Below are positions 15,998 to 24,175 of a DNA stretch of 30,231 nt, piece after piece. The translations under genes and the position numbers were made by a program. The notes beneath the pieces are model-generated. The model made no database searches. It was not told the origin of the DNA and was given only the letters and a program-made list of their open reading frames with translations. Numbering within the stretch: position 1 is the first letter of the stretch; each line of letters begins with the position of its first letter. The DNA comes from JBDTMC01 sp039934475. Lineage in GTDB: Bacteria > Acidobacteriota > Terriglobia > Bryobacterales > Bryobacteraceae. The stretch covers positions 1 to 30,231 of the forward strand of contig JBDTMC010000029.1 in NCBI GenBank assembly GCA_039934475.1, in the 5' to 3' direction.

Positions 15998-17614
15998 ATG
16001 GCCAGTTTTTGGCGCTCCGCTGTCATAGTCCCCGCCGTCATCGGCGCGGGTGCGATCCTTGGCGGGATCTACGGTCCCGGTGTGGTGGGGGTCGCGGCAG
16101 CATCCACGTCCACGGAAGACGATATCGGCGCCAGCATCAAAACGTTCACATCGGTCTATGACTTGGTGGAACGGAACTTCGCCGATAAGATCACCCCGGA
16201 TAAGGCGATTTACCGCGGCGCAATCCCCGGCGCGCTGCATACGCTTGATCCCCATTCCAGCTTCTTCGATCCGCGTGACTTCCAACTGCTGCGCGAGGAC
16301 CAGCGCGGTCATTACTATGGCGTCGGAATGACGGTTTCCGAGCGCAATGGCAAGACCATCGTCATCGCTCCCATCCCCGGTTCGCCCGCCTACAAAGCCG
16401 GCATTCGCCCGGGTGACGCCATCCTCGAAGTCAACGACAAGAAGACCGAAGGCTTGAACACAACCGAAGTCGCCGACCTGTTAAAAGGACCGCGCGGCAC
16501 CAAGGTGCAGGTTGTGGCTGGCCGCGAGGGCACCGACAAGCCACTCGTTTTCAACATTGTTCGCGATGAGATTCCGCGCAAGAGCGTGCAGGACGCCATC
16601 TGGCTGAAGCAGGGAATCGCCTATCTCGACATCGACTCGTTTAACGAGAACACGAGTAAAGAGATGGAAGAGAATTTGAAGCGCCTCGGCGAGCAGAACA
16701 TTAAAGGTCTGGTGCTTGATCTTCGCGAGAACCCCGGCGGTCTTCTGAACGAGGGCGTCGCCGTCGCCGACCATTACCTGCAGCGCAACCAGACCATCGT
16801 TTCCCACCGCGGCCGCGCCAGCGCTGAGCGTCCTTATGTCGCTCGCCACGGCAGCCAAACGCGGGATTACCCAATCGTCATCCTGGTGAACCGCTTCTCG
16901 GCTTCGGCTGCCGAAATCGTCACCGGCGCCTTGCAAGACCACGACCGCGCCTGGGTGCTGGGAGAGAATACGTTCGGCAAGGGTTTGGTGCAGACGGTCT
17001 ATCCGCTAGCCGAAAACACCGGCCTGGCTTTGACAACGGCCAAATACTACACGCCGAGCGGACGTTTGATCCAGCGCGACTACCAGCACACTTCTTTCTA
17101 CGACTACTATTTCCACAAGGATCTGGAGCAGAAGAACTTGCAGGACGTAAAGGCGACCGATAGCGGCCGTACTGTTTACGGCGGCGGCGGCATCGCCCCT
17201 GACGAGAAGTTCGTCCCTGAGAAGCTGAACAAGTTCCAGACGGATATGCTGCGGAAGTTCGCCTTCTTCGACTTCGTCGCGAAGTATTTCTCGAATCACG
17301 ATACCAAGCTGGCCAAGACCTGGGAGCCGGATATCGAATTCATGAACGACTTCCACAAGTACCTGCTGGACAAGAAGTTCGAATTCACCGAAGCTGAATT
17401 TGCCGAGAACAACTCGTGGATGAAGCGCCGCCTACAGAGCGAGGCGTACGTAACGGCGTTCAGTATGGAAGAGTCGCGCAAGTTCCTGGTAGAGACCGAC
17501 CCAATGGTCCTGAAGGCCATCGACGCCATGCCGAAGGCGAAAGGCTTGCTTGAGAATGCGAAGAAGATGATTGTGGAACGCATGAACAATAGCAAGGTGG
17601 CCGAGGCGCATTGA
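15998..17614 (+). CDS. C-terminal processing peptidase (S41 family, Ctp/Prc)
   Basis: An envelope serine protease that trims or degrades proteins from their C-terminus; 538 residues. An N-terminal hydrophobic segment (about 7-35) is a signal or anchor, so the protein acts outside the cytoplasmic membrane. A PDZ domain (about 108-178, with PGSPAYKAGIRPGDAILEVN) is followed by the S41 core. The catalytic dyad is S303 (in FSASAAE) and K328 (in FGKGLVQ), with Q332. The S-to-K spacing of 25 residues equals that in E. coli Prc. The last about 150 residues form a helical extension longer than in minimal CtpA proteins. It has a strong ribosome site, and its stop codon overlaps the start of guaA. Confidence 0.94.
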   Translation: MASFWRSAVIVPAVIGAGAILGGIYGPGVVGVAAASTSTEDDIGASIKTFTSVYDLVERNFADKITPDKAIYRGAIPGALHTLDPHSSFFDPRDFQLLREDQRGHYYGVGMTVSERNGKTIVIAPIPGSPAYKAGIRPGDAILEVNDKKTEGLNTTEVADLLKGPRGTKVQVVAGREGTDKPLVFNIVRDEIPRKSVQDAIWLKQGIAYLDIDSFNENTSKEMEENLKRLGEQNIKGLVLDLRENPGGLLNEGVAVADHYLQRNQTIVSHRGRASAERPYVARHGSQTRDYPIVILVNRFSASAAEIVTGALQDHDRAWVLGENTFGKGLVQTVYPLAENTGLALTTAKYYTPSGRLIQRDYQHTSFYDYYFHKDLEQKNLQDVKATDSGRTVYGGGGIAPDEKFVPEKLNKFQTDMLRKFAFFDFVAKYFSNHDTKLAKTWEPDIEFMNDFHKYLLDKKFEFTEAEFAENNSWMKRRLQSEAYVTAFSMEESRKFLVETDPMVLKAIDAMPKAKGLLENAKKMIVERMNNSKVAEAH

Positions 17615-19422
17615 GCCTAGCCGCCCCCGTTTCCGATACAGCACGCATCACCACGGCTCCAGACCCGCAGGTGACCGTGCTCGATGCGGGTGGGCAGTAT
17701 TGTCACCTCATCACCCGTAAGGTTCGCGATCTCGGTGTCTATGCCGAGATCGCTCCCAGTGAAACTCCAGCCGCCAACCTGATCGGCCGTAAGGCGATCA
17801 TCATCTCTGGCGGACCCTCCAGCGTGTACGAAAGCGGAAGTCCTACCATGGACCCAGCCGTTTTCTCGCTTGGCATCCCGGTTTTGGGTATTTGCTACGG
17901 GCACCAGTTGATGGCCTACCTGCTGGGCGGCCAGGTGGATAAGGGCGACCGCGGAGAGTACGGATTCGCGCATTTGGACGTGGCCGAGTATGGTCCCCTG
18001 CTCGCGGGCACCGGCGCGCGCCAACAAATCTGGATGTCGCATCGTGACGTGGTCGGTGCCGTGCCTCCCGGTTTCGAATTGCTGGCCAGTACGGATACGT
18101 GTGGGATTGCCGCAATGGCCGACGACGCCCGGAAGCTGTATGGCGTCCAATTCCATCCGGAAGTGGCGCACACGGTGTGGGGCCGCAACATCCTCACTAA
18201 TTTCCTGTTTGGAATCGCCGGCTGCCAGACGGATTGGAATCCCAAGGACCGCATTCCCGCGATTGAAGCCCGCATCCGCGATGTGGCGGCGGGCCGTAAC
18301 ATCTTCTTCTTCGTCAGCGGCGGCGTTGATTCCACTGTGGCCTATACGCTGTGCCTGAAGGCTCTGGGCGCCGAACGCGTGCGCGGGCTCTACGTGGATA
18401 CCGGGCTGATGCGCGAAGGCGAGACGGAGTATGTGCGCGAGCTTTTTGCCTCTCTCGGTTCTAGCGGCTTCGCCGTGGAGGACGCGCAAGAGCGTTTCCT
18501 TGGCGCGCTGGAAGGCGTTGTCGAGCCGGAACAGAAGCGTGGGATCATCGGCCAGAAGTTCGTTGATGTCCAGGAAGGTATTCTGCAGTCCGGCCCGTTC
18601 CTCGATGGCCGTTGGATTCTCGGGCAGGGGACGATTTATCCCGATACGATCGAATCCGGTGGCACGGCGAAAGCCGATCTCATCAAGACGCATCACAACC
18701 GCGTGGCCGGTATCCAACGGTTGATTGAAGAGAACCGCATTATTGAACCGCTGAGCCTGTTCTACAAGGACGAGGTCCGCGAGATTGGCGAGGAACTGGG
18801 CATTCCGGCTGAGTTCCTGCACCGCCACCCGTTCCCCGGTCCCGGCTTGGCGATTCGATGCTTGTGCTCCGAGGCAGAGTTGCCGATTCAGGAGATCAGC
18901 GACGGGTGGATTGTCCCCGTCCATTCCGTCGGCGTGCAAGGCGACTCGCGCAGCTACCGTCCTGTGTTGTTGATGTCCGGCCGTGCCAACTGGGAAGCGA
19001 ATTACCTGGACGCCACACGACTCATCAACAGCACCACCGCTTACAACCGGGTAGTGTTGATGACTGCCGCGAACGACGGCCCAGTGCCGGAATTGTACGT
19101 CACCCGTTCGGCCCTCACGGCAGAACGTTTGGATCGCCTGCGCGCGGCCGACGCCATTGTCCGCCGCCTGTGCCACGAATCTGGTTTCGAAGGCCAGGTC
19201 TGGCAATTCCCGGCGATCCTGATTCCCTTCGGCACCGCCCGCTATCCCGATTCCGTGGTTCTGCGCCCCGTGCATTCGGTAGACGGCATGACCGCGCAAT
19301 CGGTAGGCATGCCCGACGCGCTGCTCTTGCAAATGAACCAGGAACTGCTGAAGGTGCCTGGCCTGTGCGCGGTGCTCTACGACCTCACCCACAAGCCGCC
19401 CGGCACGATTGAGTGGGAATAG
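17611..19422 (+). CDS. guaA: GMP synthase (glutamine-hydrolysing), long eukaryote-like type
   Basis: Converts XMP to GMP with ATP and glutamine in purine synthesis; 603 residues versus about 525 in E. coli. The glutamine amidotransferase domain (about 20-205) has the C95-H182-E184 triad (GICYGHQL, FHPEVAH). The ATP-pyrophosphatase domain has the P-loop-like SGGVDST (236-242). The C-terminal part contains HPFPGPGLAIR, VQGDSRSYRPV and ends YDLTHKPPGTIEWE. This matches the human enzyme (ending, from memory, KPPGTTEWE) and its enlarged dimerisation domain better than the short bacterial type. The start is TTG at 17611, sharing four bases (TTGA) with the end of the protease gene; a GTG at 17671 is a poorer alternative. 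Confidence 0.96.
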   Translation: MSLAAPVSDTARITTAPDPQVTVLDAGGQYCHLITRKVRDLGVYAEIAPSETPAANLIGRKAIIISGGPSSVYESGSPTMDPAVFSLGIPVLGICYGHQLMAYLLGGQVDKGDRGEYGFAHLDVAEYGPLLAGTGARQQIWMSHRDVVGAVPPGFELLASTDTCGIAAMADDARKLYGVQFHPEVAHTVWGRNILTNFLFGIAGCQTDWNPKDRIPAIEARIRDVAAGRNIFFFVSGGVDSTVAYTLCLKALGAERVRGLYVDTGLMREGETEYVRELFASLGSSGFAVEDAQERFLGALEGVVEPEQKRGIIGQKFVDVQEGILQSGPFLDGRWILGQGTIYPDTIESGGTAKADLIKTHHNRVAGIQRLIEENRIIEPLSLFYKDEVREIGEELGIPAEFLHRHPFPGPGLAIRCLCSEAELPIQEISDGWIVPVHSVGVQGDSRSYRPVLLMSGRANWEANYLDATRLINSTTAYNRVVLMTAANDGPVPELYVTRSALTAERLDRLRAADAIVRRLCHESGFEGQVWQFPAILIPFGTARYPDSVVLRPVHSVDGMTAQSVGMPDALLLQMNQELLKVPGLCAVLYDLTHKPPGTIEWE

Positions 19423-19447
19423 CCCGGCGGCCGAAGACCACCGGGCT
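19421..19447 (+). terminator. Hairpin at the end of guaA
   Basis: AGCCCGG (19421-19427, starting inside the guaA stop codon) pairs perfectly with CCGGGCT (19441-19447) across a 13-base loop. No T-run follows, so this is a possible Rho-assisted or 3'-stabilising hairpin and not a proven intrinsic terminator. Confidence 0.4.
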
Positions 19448-19448
19448 G

Positions 19449-19500
19449 TAGCAGGGTTCTGACCTACTGGGGCGGCGAGATGAAAAGCCTTGCCCTGCTA
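19449..19500. repeat. Perfect 8-bp inverted repeat with 36-base loop in intergenic region
   Basis: TAGCAGGG (19449-19456) and CCCTGCTA (19493-19500) are exact reverse complements. The region 19423-19547 holds no gene that I can support. With the preceding guaA hairpin it forms two consecutive potential stem-loops, so a small structured RNA or a terminator is possible. Chance occurrence is not excluded. Confidence 0.35.
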
Positions 19501-19547
19501 ACGCGGGGTGCGAGACGGCTTGAAGTTCGACGTACAATCAACGCCAG

Positions 19548-19724
19548 TTAGTAGCCGTTGTTGACGAAGTCGAAGGTGTGCGTGAAGGACACTGTCCGCA
19601 GTTGCTGGCCGGCAGCGAAGGCGTTACTGTCCAGGGATTTGATGTTCGTACTCGCTCCCGTCAGCCTATCCACCCGGCGCAGAGTAACAAGCACCTGACT
19701 GCCGTTAGTGGCGCCGTCCGGATC
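19548..19724 (-). pseudogene. 3' remnant of a decayed gene
   Basis: On the minus strand, 58 codons ending in TAA read as convincing protein (for example GATNGSQVLVTLRRVDRLTG and the ending FTHTFDFVNNGY) with GC-rich third positions like genuine genes here. There is no start codon with a ribosome site. Farther upstream the frame becomes lysine/threonine-rich and meets a stop near 19760. The most likely reading is the C-terminal end of a secreted or surface protein whose 5' part has been deleted or replaced by the neighbouring AT-richer genes. The family is not recognised with confidence. Confidence 0.4.
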
Positions 19725-19845
19725 TCTTGATGTTTTAGTGCTTCTTTTTGTTGGCCCTTAAGCGGGAACGTACCGCCGTTTTCGATTGACCGGGTCATCT
19801 AGTTATGTCATCATCGCTGAAACTGTAAGAAAGGAGCAAAGGTTC

Positions 19846-20520
19846 TTGAAACATAACTGGAGAGTGTTGGCATTAGTGCTGGCCATGTTGTGTTTCCCAG
19901 CATTTGCGCAGTTGACCCCAGTCTCAGTCGCCGTGGTGTCCACCGGCATAAAGGCGACTGTTAACGAACAGGCGCAGGTGGAAATACTAGTTCGTAATGG
20001 GACTAATCATGAGGTTACGGGATATTCATGGGTCGTGACCGGAACATATCCTGATGGCTCGACCAAAAGCCACTCCGGAACGATTGACATGATTGGTACC
20101 GGATCGCTTCCGGCGGGCGGGACCAAAACGATCGACGATACCCTTCCGTTGAAAAATGGATATACACCCATCACCATTTCCGCTTCATTGACGATGGTCG
20201 CCTTCGACAACAACACCGCCGTCGGCGACAAAGAGAAGGTGGCCCACTTTATTGGCATACGCCAGGACATGGCCCAAAGATGGGCAAAAGAGTTGGCTCA
20301 GATAGACGGTGCTATGAAGTCCGCTTCACCAAAAGACACCCTAAAAGCATACTTAGAACAAAGGGACGCGGTTGATCCGGACCGCGGCGCCGGCATGGCG
20401 CGGCAGGTTCTGGGCCTTCTGGAGATAGATGTGCCTCGCAGCACTCTTGATCCGATCATTGCAAAATTTCATGCCTATCAGAACCTTTTAGAGGGGCAGT
20501 CGAAATTGGAGGTAAAGTGA
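19846..20520 (+). CDS. Exported protein of unknown function
   Basis: A 224-residue protein from a TTG start at 19846, chosen because AAGGAG (19831-19836) lies nine bases before it and a clean signal peptide begins there (KHNWRVLALVLAMLCFPAFA, cleavage before or after QL). An earlier in-frame start would put about 20 polar residues in front of the signal. The mature N-terminal half (about 25-125) looks like one immunoglobulin-type beta-sandwich (EILVRNGTNHEVTGYSWVVT, SLPAGGTKTIDDTLPL). The C-terminal part (about 130-224) is helical and charged. The sequence is AT-richer than its surroundings. It overlaps the next gene by GTGA, so the two are likely co-translated. Confidence 0.75.
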   Translation: MKHNWRVLALVLAMLCFPAFAQLTPVSVAVVSTGIKATVNEQAQVEILVRNGTNHEVTGYSWVVTGTYPDGSTKSHSGTIDMIGTGSLPAGGTKTIDDTLPLKNGYTPITISASLTMVAFDNNTAVGDKEKVAHFIGIRQDMAQRWAKELAQIDGAMKSASPKDTLKAYLEQRDAVDPDRGAGMARQVLGLLEIDVPRSTLDPIIAKFHAYQNLLEGQSKLEVK

Positions 20521-20921
20521 AAATCCACATCATTGCCTTCATTCTTGCGACCCTTCTGGTAGATTCCGCCATTGGGCAACCTGGATGCACGGCCTACCCG
20601 GCCAGTGGAACCGCATCCGTTTCTCTTGTCGGAACGTTTCCGGGAAATCCAACTTGTGCTGCTGGGTCGGTCACCAACAGTCTACCGTGGGTTGCTACTG
20701 CCAACGGAGTTGCGAGCGCTCCAGCGCCGCGGTCCGATCAAACTGACGCTCGCGGCGCTCTTGAGTTGTTCGCGGCGGAGTTAACGGACCTCTTCGACCA
20801 AAGCCGTTTGCGGTGTTTGCGCACTCAACAGCGTGGTTGTGAAAACCGCCTACAGCTTGATGATGACGTTGGTCCTGCTGAACATCGCCTCTCCTTCTGT
20901 CTTCCTCAAGTTGACGAGTAG
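20517..20921 (+). CDS. Small exported protein, possibly frameshifted, unknown function
   Basis: A GTG start overlaps the TGA of the preceding gene. Residues 1-20 are a good signal peptide (MKIHIIAFILATLLVDSAIG), followed by a Cys/Ser/Thr/Gly-rich stretch with two cysteines (GCTAYPAS, NPTCAAGS). From about residue 68 the composition changes abruptly to charged, Arg/Asp/Gln-rich sequence without structure-like pattern. At the same time another frame (open 20785-20994) becomes protein-like, with a hydrophobic segment (SLMMTLVLLNIASPSVFLKL). This suggests a frameshift or an eroded gene. Only the N-terminal part is convincing. Confidence 0.5.
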   Translation: MKIHIIAFILATLLVDSAIGQPGCTAYPASGTASVSLVGTFPGNPTCAAGSVTNSLPWVATANGVASAPAPRSDQTDARGALELFAAELTDLFDQSRLRCLRTQQRGCENRLQLDDDVGPAEHRLSFCLPQVDE

Positions 20922-20967
20922 TGAGAAGGCGACGCCGGCCGTTGCAGGCTCATTTGCACTGCACTAC

Positions 20968-20990
20968 ATGCCTTATATCCGGCGAGGCAT
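20968..20990. terminator. Weak hairpin directly after the tonB-like gene
   Basis: ATGCCT (20968-20973) and AGGCAT (20985-20990) pair across 11 bases immediately downstream of the stop codon of the minus-strand TonB-like gene. There is no T-run on either strand, so a terminator role is tentative. Confidence 0.25.
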
Positions 20991-22055
20991 TTAGCGGGCC
21001 GTCTGGTTATACAGAAAGGCCAGCTGCAGACGAACGGTGTCACCGTGGAATTCGGGCGGCAGCGGTGGGAACGGATCGCTGGCGCTGATGCTGGCTACGG
21101 CGGCGCGATCTAACGCTTGCGCGCCGGGGCCGGCATCCATCGCGAGCACTAGCTTCGCCACGCGGCCGTCGCGGCGGAGGGCAAACTGGATGACCACCTT
21201 GCCATGCTGTCCGAAGCGGGCGCTTTCCGGAATCACCGCCATCCAGTTGCGGCGGACGGCGGCCAAGACCTGGACGAGGTAGGGGCGGAAGTCCACTCCC
21301 ATCGGGTCACTGAGCAGTTCCAGGTTGCTGCCCATCTTGGGCGGCGAGGGCGGAAGGCTGAGACTGGAGCCGATGCCGCCGATTCCTTCGCCCATATCGC
21401 CCACCACTACCCCACCATGCGACATGGACGGATTGGCGGCACGCATCACCTCGGCGGCGTTCTGTGGACGGCGCACGACGCCACCTAGGCCGGTGCCGGT
21501 AGGTGACCCCATGTCGGTACCCGGCTTCTCAAAGGCGAGCTTGGGCTTTTCGTTGGCGGCAGGGGGCGGCGGCGGAGCGGCGGCGACGGTTCCGAGGGCT
21601 GGCGCCTGGGCGATCTTGTCGGCTCCGTCGGGCAAGGGCGGCGGTGGTTGGAACGGAATGGGCTGAGTGGGCACTGACGGACGGGCTACGGACGCGACGG
21701 ACGGCGCGGGTGGGGCCTGAACGCGGGCCGCCGGCTGCGTGGACGAGGGCGGCGAGACACGCGGCTGAACTGCTGGCCGGGGCACCAGGTTCTCGAGATT
21801 GAACTCGTGCCCGATGGCGCCTTTATTGGGGGCCGTTTGCGTGAGTTCCTTGGGCGGCGCCACCAAAGGCGTGAACACCTGGTGAGGGCGAGGCCTGGGA
21901 GGCTTTACGAAGGCCTCCTTCGGCAAGCTGATCAGCACGAGGAAGAAGACGATGTGCGCCAGGATGGACAGAACGCCGGCGCTTACCACGCGCCGCTCTT
22001 CGCCCGGCACCTGCCAATGCTTCACTAACTCTAGTTCTTCGGTTTGCTGGAGCAC
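20991..22055 (-). CDS. TonB-family energy-transducing protein
   Basis: A 354-residue protein starting at GTG 22055. One transmembrane helix (about 26-44) follows a cytoplasmic N-terminus, then a long proline-rich, periplasm-spanning region (about 50-250) with runs such as PPPPLP and APPPPPA. A C-terminal TonB-like domain follows (about 285-354: VVIQFALRRDGRVAKLVL, LDRAAVASISASDPFPPLP, LQLAFLYN). Such proteins pass energy from the inner membrane to outer-membrane receptors, or act as AgmX/PglI-like relatives in other complexes. No exbB/exbD or receptor gene is adjacent. It lies 75 bp after the E1 beta gene on the same strand, so it may share that transcript or have its own promoter. Confidence 0.85.
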   Translation of the reverse strand: MLQQTEELELVKHWQVPGEERRVVSAGVLSILAHIVFFLVLISLPKEAFVKPPRPRPHQVFTPLVAPPKELTQTAPNKGAIGHEFNLENLVPRPAVQPRVSPPSSTQPAARVQAPPAPSVASVARPSVPTQPIPFQPPPPLPDGADKIAQAPALGTVAAAPPPPPAANEKPKLAFEKPGTDMGSPTGTGLGGVVRRPQNAAEVMRAANPSMSHGGVVVGDMGEGIGGIGSSLSLPPSPPKMGSNLELLSDPMGVDFRPYLVQVLAAVRRNWMAVIPESARFGQHGKVVIQFALRRDGRVAKLVLAMDAGPGAQALDRAAVASISASDPFPPLPPEFHGDTVRLQLAFLYNQTAR

Positions 22056-22130
22056 ACTACCCTGTTGGACGCTCTTTATAAGACGCGGGAGCAGCGCCGC
22101 CTGGTTGCCTCCCCGGTACCCTAGTATGAA

Positions 22131-23102
22131 TTAAAACTTCGCTAACCAGCGGGCTTTCTCCACAATCTTGGCGGCATTCGGCAGGAACGCCTCCTCCAGC
22201 GGTGGGCTGTAGGGCACCGGACAGTCCGGGGCGGTGACGCGAACGACGGGCCCATCCAGATACTCGAAGACCTTCTCCGTGATGCGTGCCGCGATCTCTC
22301 CACCCACGCCACCCGTCATGCAGGCCTCGTGGGCAATGAGGGCTTTCGAAGTCTTGCGAACGCTGGCGAGGATCGTATCTTCGTCCAACGGCAGCAGTGT
22401 CCGCAAGTCGATGATTTCGAGCGAAATGCCCTCGGCATTCAATTGGTCGGCGGCTTCGGCGGCGGCATGTACCATCGACCCGTAGGTGATCACGGAGATG
22501 TGGCGGCCTTCCCTGTGGAGGCGGGCCTTGCCGATGGGCACCGTGTACTCGCCTGTGGGTAAGTCCTCTTTGATGCGGCGGTAGAGAGCCTTGTGCTCGA
22601 AGAAGATCACCGGGTCGTTGTCGCGGATGGCGGATTTGATCAGACCTTTGGCGTCGTAGGCGGTAGCGGGGGCAATCACCTTTAAACCGGGGGTGTGGAC
22701 GAACCACGCTTCGGGATTTTGGGAGTGATATGGACCTCCGTGGATGCCACCGCCGCTGGGGGCACGCACTACGATCGGCACCGGCGCGTTCCAACGGTAG
22801 CGGCACTTGGCGGCGTAGTTCACGATCTGGTCGAAGCCGCAGGAGATGAAATCGGAGAATTGGATCTCGGCGACCGGGCGAAGTCCGGCAAAGCTTGCTC
22901 CAATGGCCGCGCCGATGATAGCGGATTCGGAGATGGGCGTGTCTACGACCCTTTGCTCACCAAAGCGGTCCAGCATACCGGCGGTCATCTTAAACGCGCC
23001 GCCGTAGATTCCGATATCCTCGCCCAGCAGGAACACGTTCGGGTCGCGGTCCATCTCTTCGATGAGGCCTTCGCGGATGGCTTCCAAGTAAGTCGTGGAC
23101 AT
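22131..23102 (-). CDS. 2-oxoacid dehydrogenase E1 component, beta subunit
   Basis: The beta chain of the thiamine-diphosphate E1 enzyme that decarboxylates pyruvate or branched-chain 2-oxoacids and passes the acyl group to lipoyl-E2. It has 323 residues, normal length. Landmarks: FLLGEDIGIYGGAFK, VVDTPISESAIIGAAIGAS, EIQFSDFI, GGGIHGGPYHSQNPEAWF, PGLKVIAPATAYDAKGL, IIDLRTLLPLD and HEACMTGGVGGEI. The HSQNPEAWF variant fits the pyruvate/branched-chain group; which substrate is used cannot be decided here. ATG at 23102 lies one base after the stop of the alpha gene. Confidence 0.93.
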   Translation of the reverse strand: MSTTYLEAIREGLIEEMDRDPNVFLLGEDIGIYGGAFKMTAGMLDRFGEQRVVDTPISESAIIGAAIGASFAGLRPVAEIQFSDFISCGFDQIVNYAAKCRYRWNAPVPIVVRAPSGGGIHGGPYHSQNPEAWFVHTPGLKVIAPATAYDAKGLIKSAIRDNDPVIFFEHKALYRRIKEDLPTGEYTVPIGKARLHREGRHISVITYGSMVHAAAEAADQLNAEGISLEIIDLRTLLPLDEDTILASVRKTSKALIAHEACMTGGVGGEIAARITEKVFEYLDGPVVRVTAPDCPVPYSPPLEEAFLPNAAKIVEKARWLAKF

Positions 23103-23103
23103 G

Positions 23104-24126
23104 CTACCGCGACTCCGGTTCGTAGACGTTGTCGAGTAATTCGGAAGGGTCGGGATAGGGACTCTGTTCGGCCCACTCGATGGCGGCGTCTACCTCGATG
23201 CGGACAGAGGCGTGGATCTCGTCGATCTCTTCCTGGGCGACCCACTCACGGTCGAGCATGACGCGCTGCAGGCGCTGGATAGGATCCTTTTCGGCCCACT
23301 CCTTCCACATGTGATCAGGCACGTAGCTGCCGGCGTCGTGCGCGGAATGACCGGTCATGCGGAACGTCTTGCACTCGATGAGATAGGGGCCGAGACCTTC
23401 GCGAGCATGGGCGGCGGCGCGCCGGGTTGCTTCATAGACAGCCAGCACGTCGTTGCCATCGACGATCTCAGAGGGGATGCCATAACCCGGACCGCGGTCG
23501 GCGACATTGGCGCAGGCCATCTGTTTGTCCAGGGGCGTCGAATAGGCGTATTGATTGTTGTTGCAGATCAGTACCAGCGGGGTCTTCTGCACAGAGGCGA
23601 GATTGATCCCCTCGTGCCAGTCGCCACGGCTGGTTGCGCCATCGCCGAAGAAGACGAAGACGGCTTCTTTGTTGCCCTTGTACTTGCAGGCGAAGGCGGC
23701 TCCGGCGGCGACGGGCACTGACGCTGCCATGGCGCTGATGATGGCGATGATCTTCAGGTTCAGGTCGCCCATATGCATGTTGCCATCGCGGCCGCGCGTG
23801 AGGCCACCAGTGCGGCCCATGTACTGGGCGAAGATCTGTCGAGGTTGCACGCCGCGGATGAGGAAGAGGCCGAGGTCGCGATGGCACGGAAACAACATGT
23901 CGTCAGGCTCGGCGACTAAACCCGCGCCAACGCAGATGGCTTCCTGGCCGCGGCCGACGTAGACGCCGCCGAGGATTTTGCCCTGCCGGTAGAGCTTGCG
24001 CTCGATACGATCTTCCACCTCGCGCATGAGGACCAGATAGCGTAGGGCGCGGCGCGCAAGGGCAGGGTCCGCGGCGGAATCCGCCTCAGCGGGCGCAAGT
24101 GGAGTGAGCGAGTTTACTGCTGCCAT
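23104..24126 (-). CDS. 2-oxoacid dehydrogenase E1 component, alpha subunit
   Basis: The alpha chain of the same E1 heterotetramer, 340 residues. The thiamine-diphosphate/Mg motif runs from GDGATSRGDW (161-170) to NNN (189-191). RGRDGNMHMGD (111-121) and the regulatory-loop region FRMTGHSAHDAGSYVP are present as in the branched-chain/pyruvate family. The N-terminal 22 residues are Ala/Pro-rich and variable. ATG at 24126 is followed on the other strand by the SWIM gene. No E2 (lipoyl acyltransferase) or E3 gene lies in the window, so the rest of the complex is encoded elsewhere. Confidence 0.93.
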   Translation of the reverse strand: MAAVNSLTPLAPAEADSAADPALARRALRYLVLMREVEDRIERKLYRQGKILGGVYVGRGQEAICVGAGLVAEPDDMLFPCHRDLGLFLIRGVQPRQIFAQYMGRTGGLTRGRDGNMHMGDLNLKIIAIISAMAASVPVAAGAAFACKYKGNKEAVFVFFGDGATSRGDWHEGINLASVQKTPLVLICNNNQYAYSTPLDKQMACANVADRGPGYGIPSEIVDGNDVLAVYEATRRAAAHAREGLGPYLIECKTFRMTGHSAHDAGSYVPDHMWKEWAEKDPIQRLQRVMLDREWVAQEEIDEIHASVRIEVDAAIEWAEQSPYPDPSELLDNVYEPESR

Positions 24127-24175
24127 TTCCCAGTGTCCAAACCCTCAAGTATACGATGCGCGACACTATTGGAAA

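Noticed and set aside
17617..19392. A 591-codon open frame on the minus strand opposite guaA.
   Set aside because: It is a mirror frame of the unmistakable guaA gene, with shadow-type composition and no ribosome site or motif.
19423..19845. A tRNA or known small RNA in the longest gap.
   Set aside because: No cloverleaf, anticodon arm or recognisable RNA family sequence was found; only simple inverted repeats and a gene remnant.
22057..22806. A 249-codon minus-strand frame opposite and out of phase with the E1 beta gene.
   Set aside because: The Arg/Pro/His-rich composition is typical of an out-of-frame reading; E1 beta in the other frame is certain.
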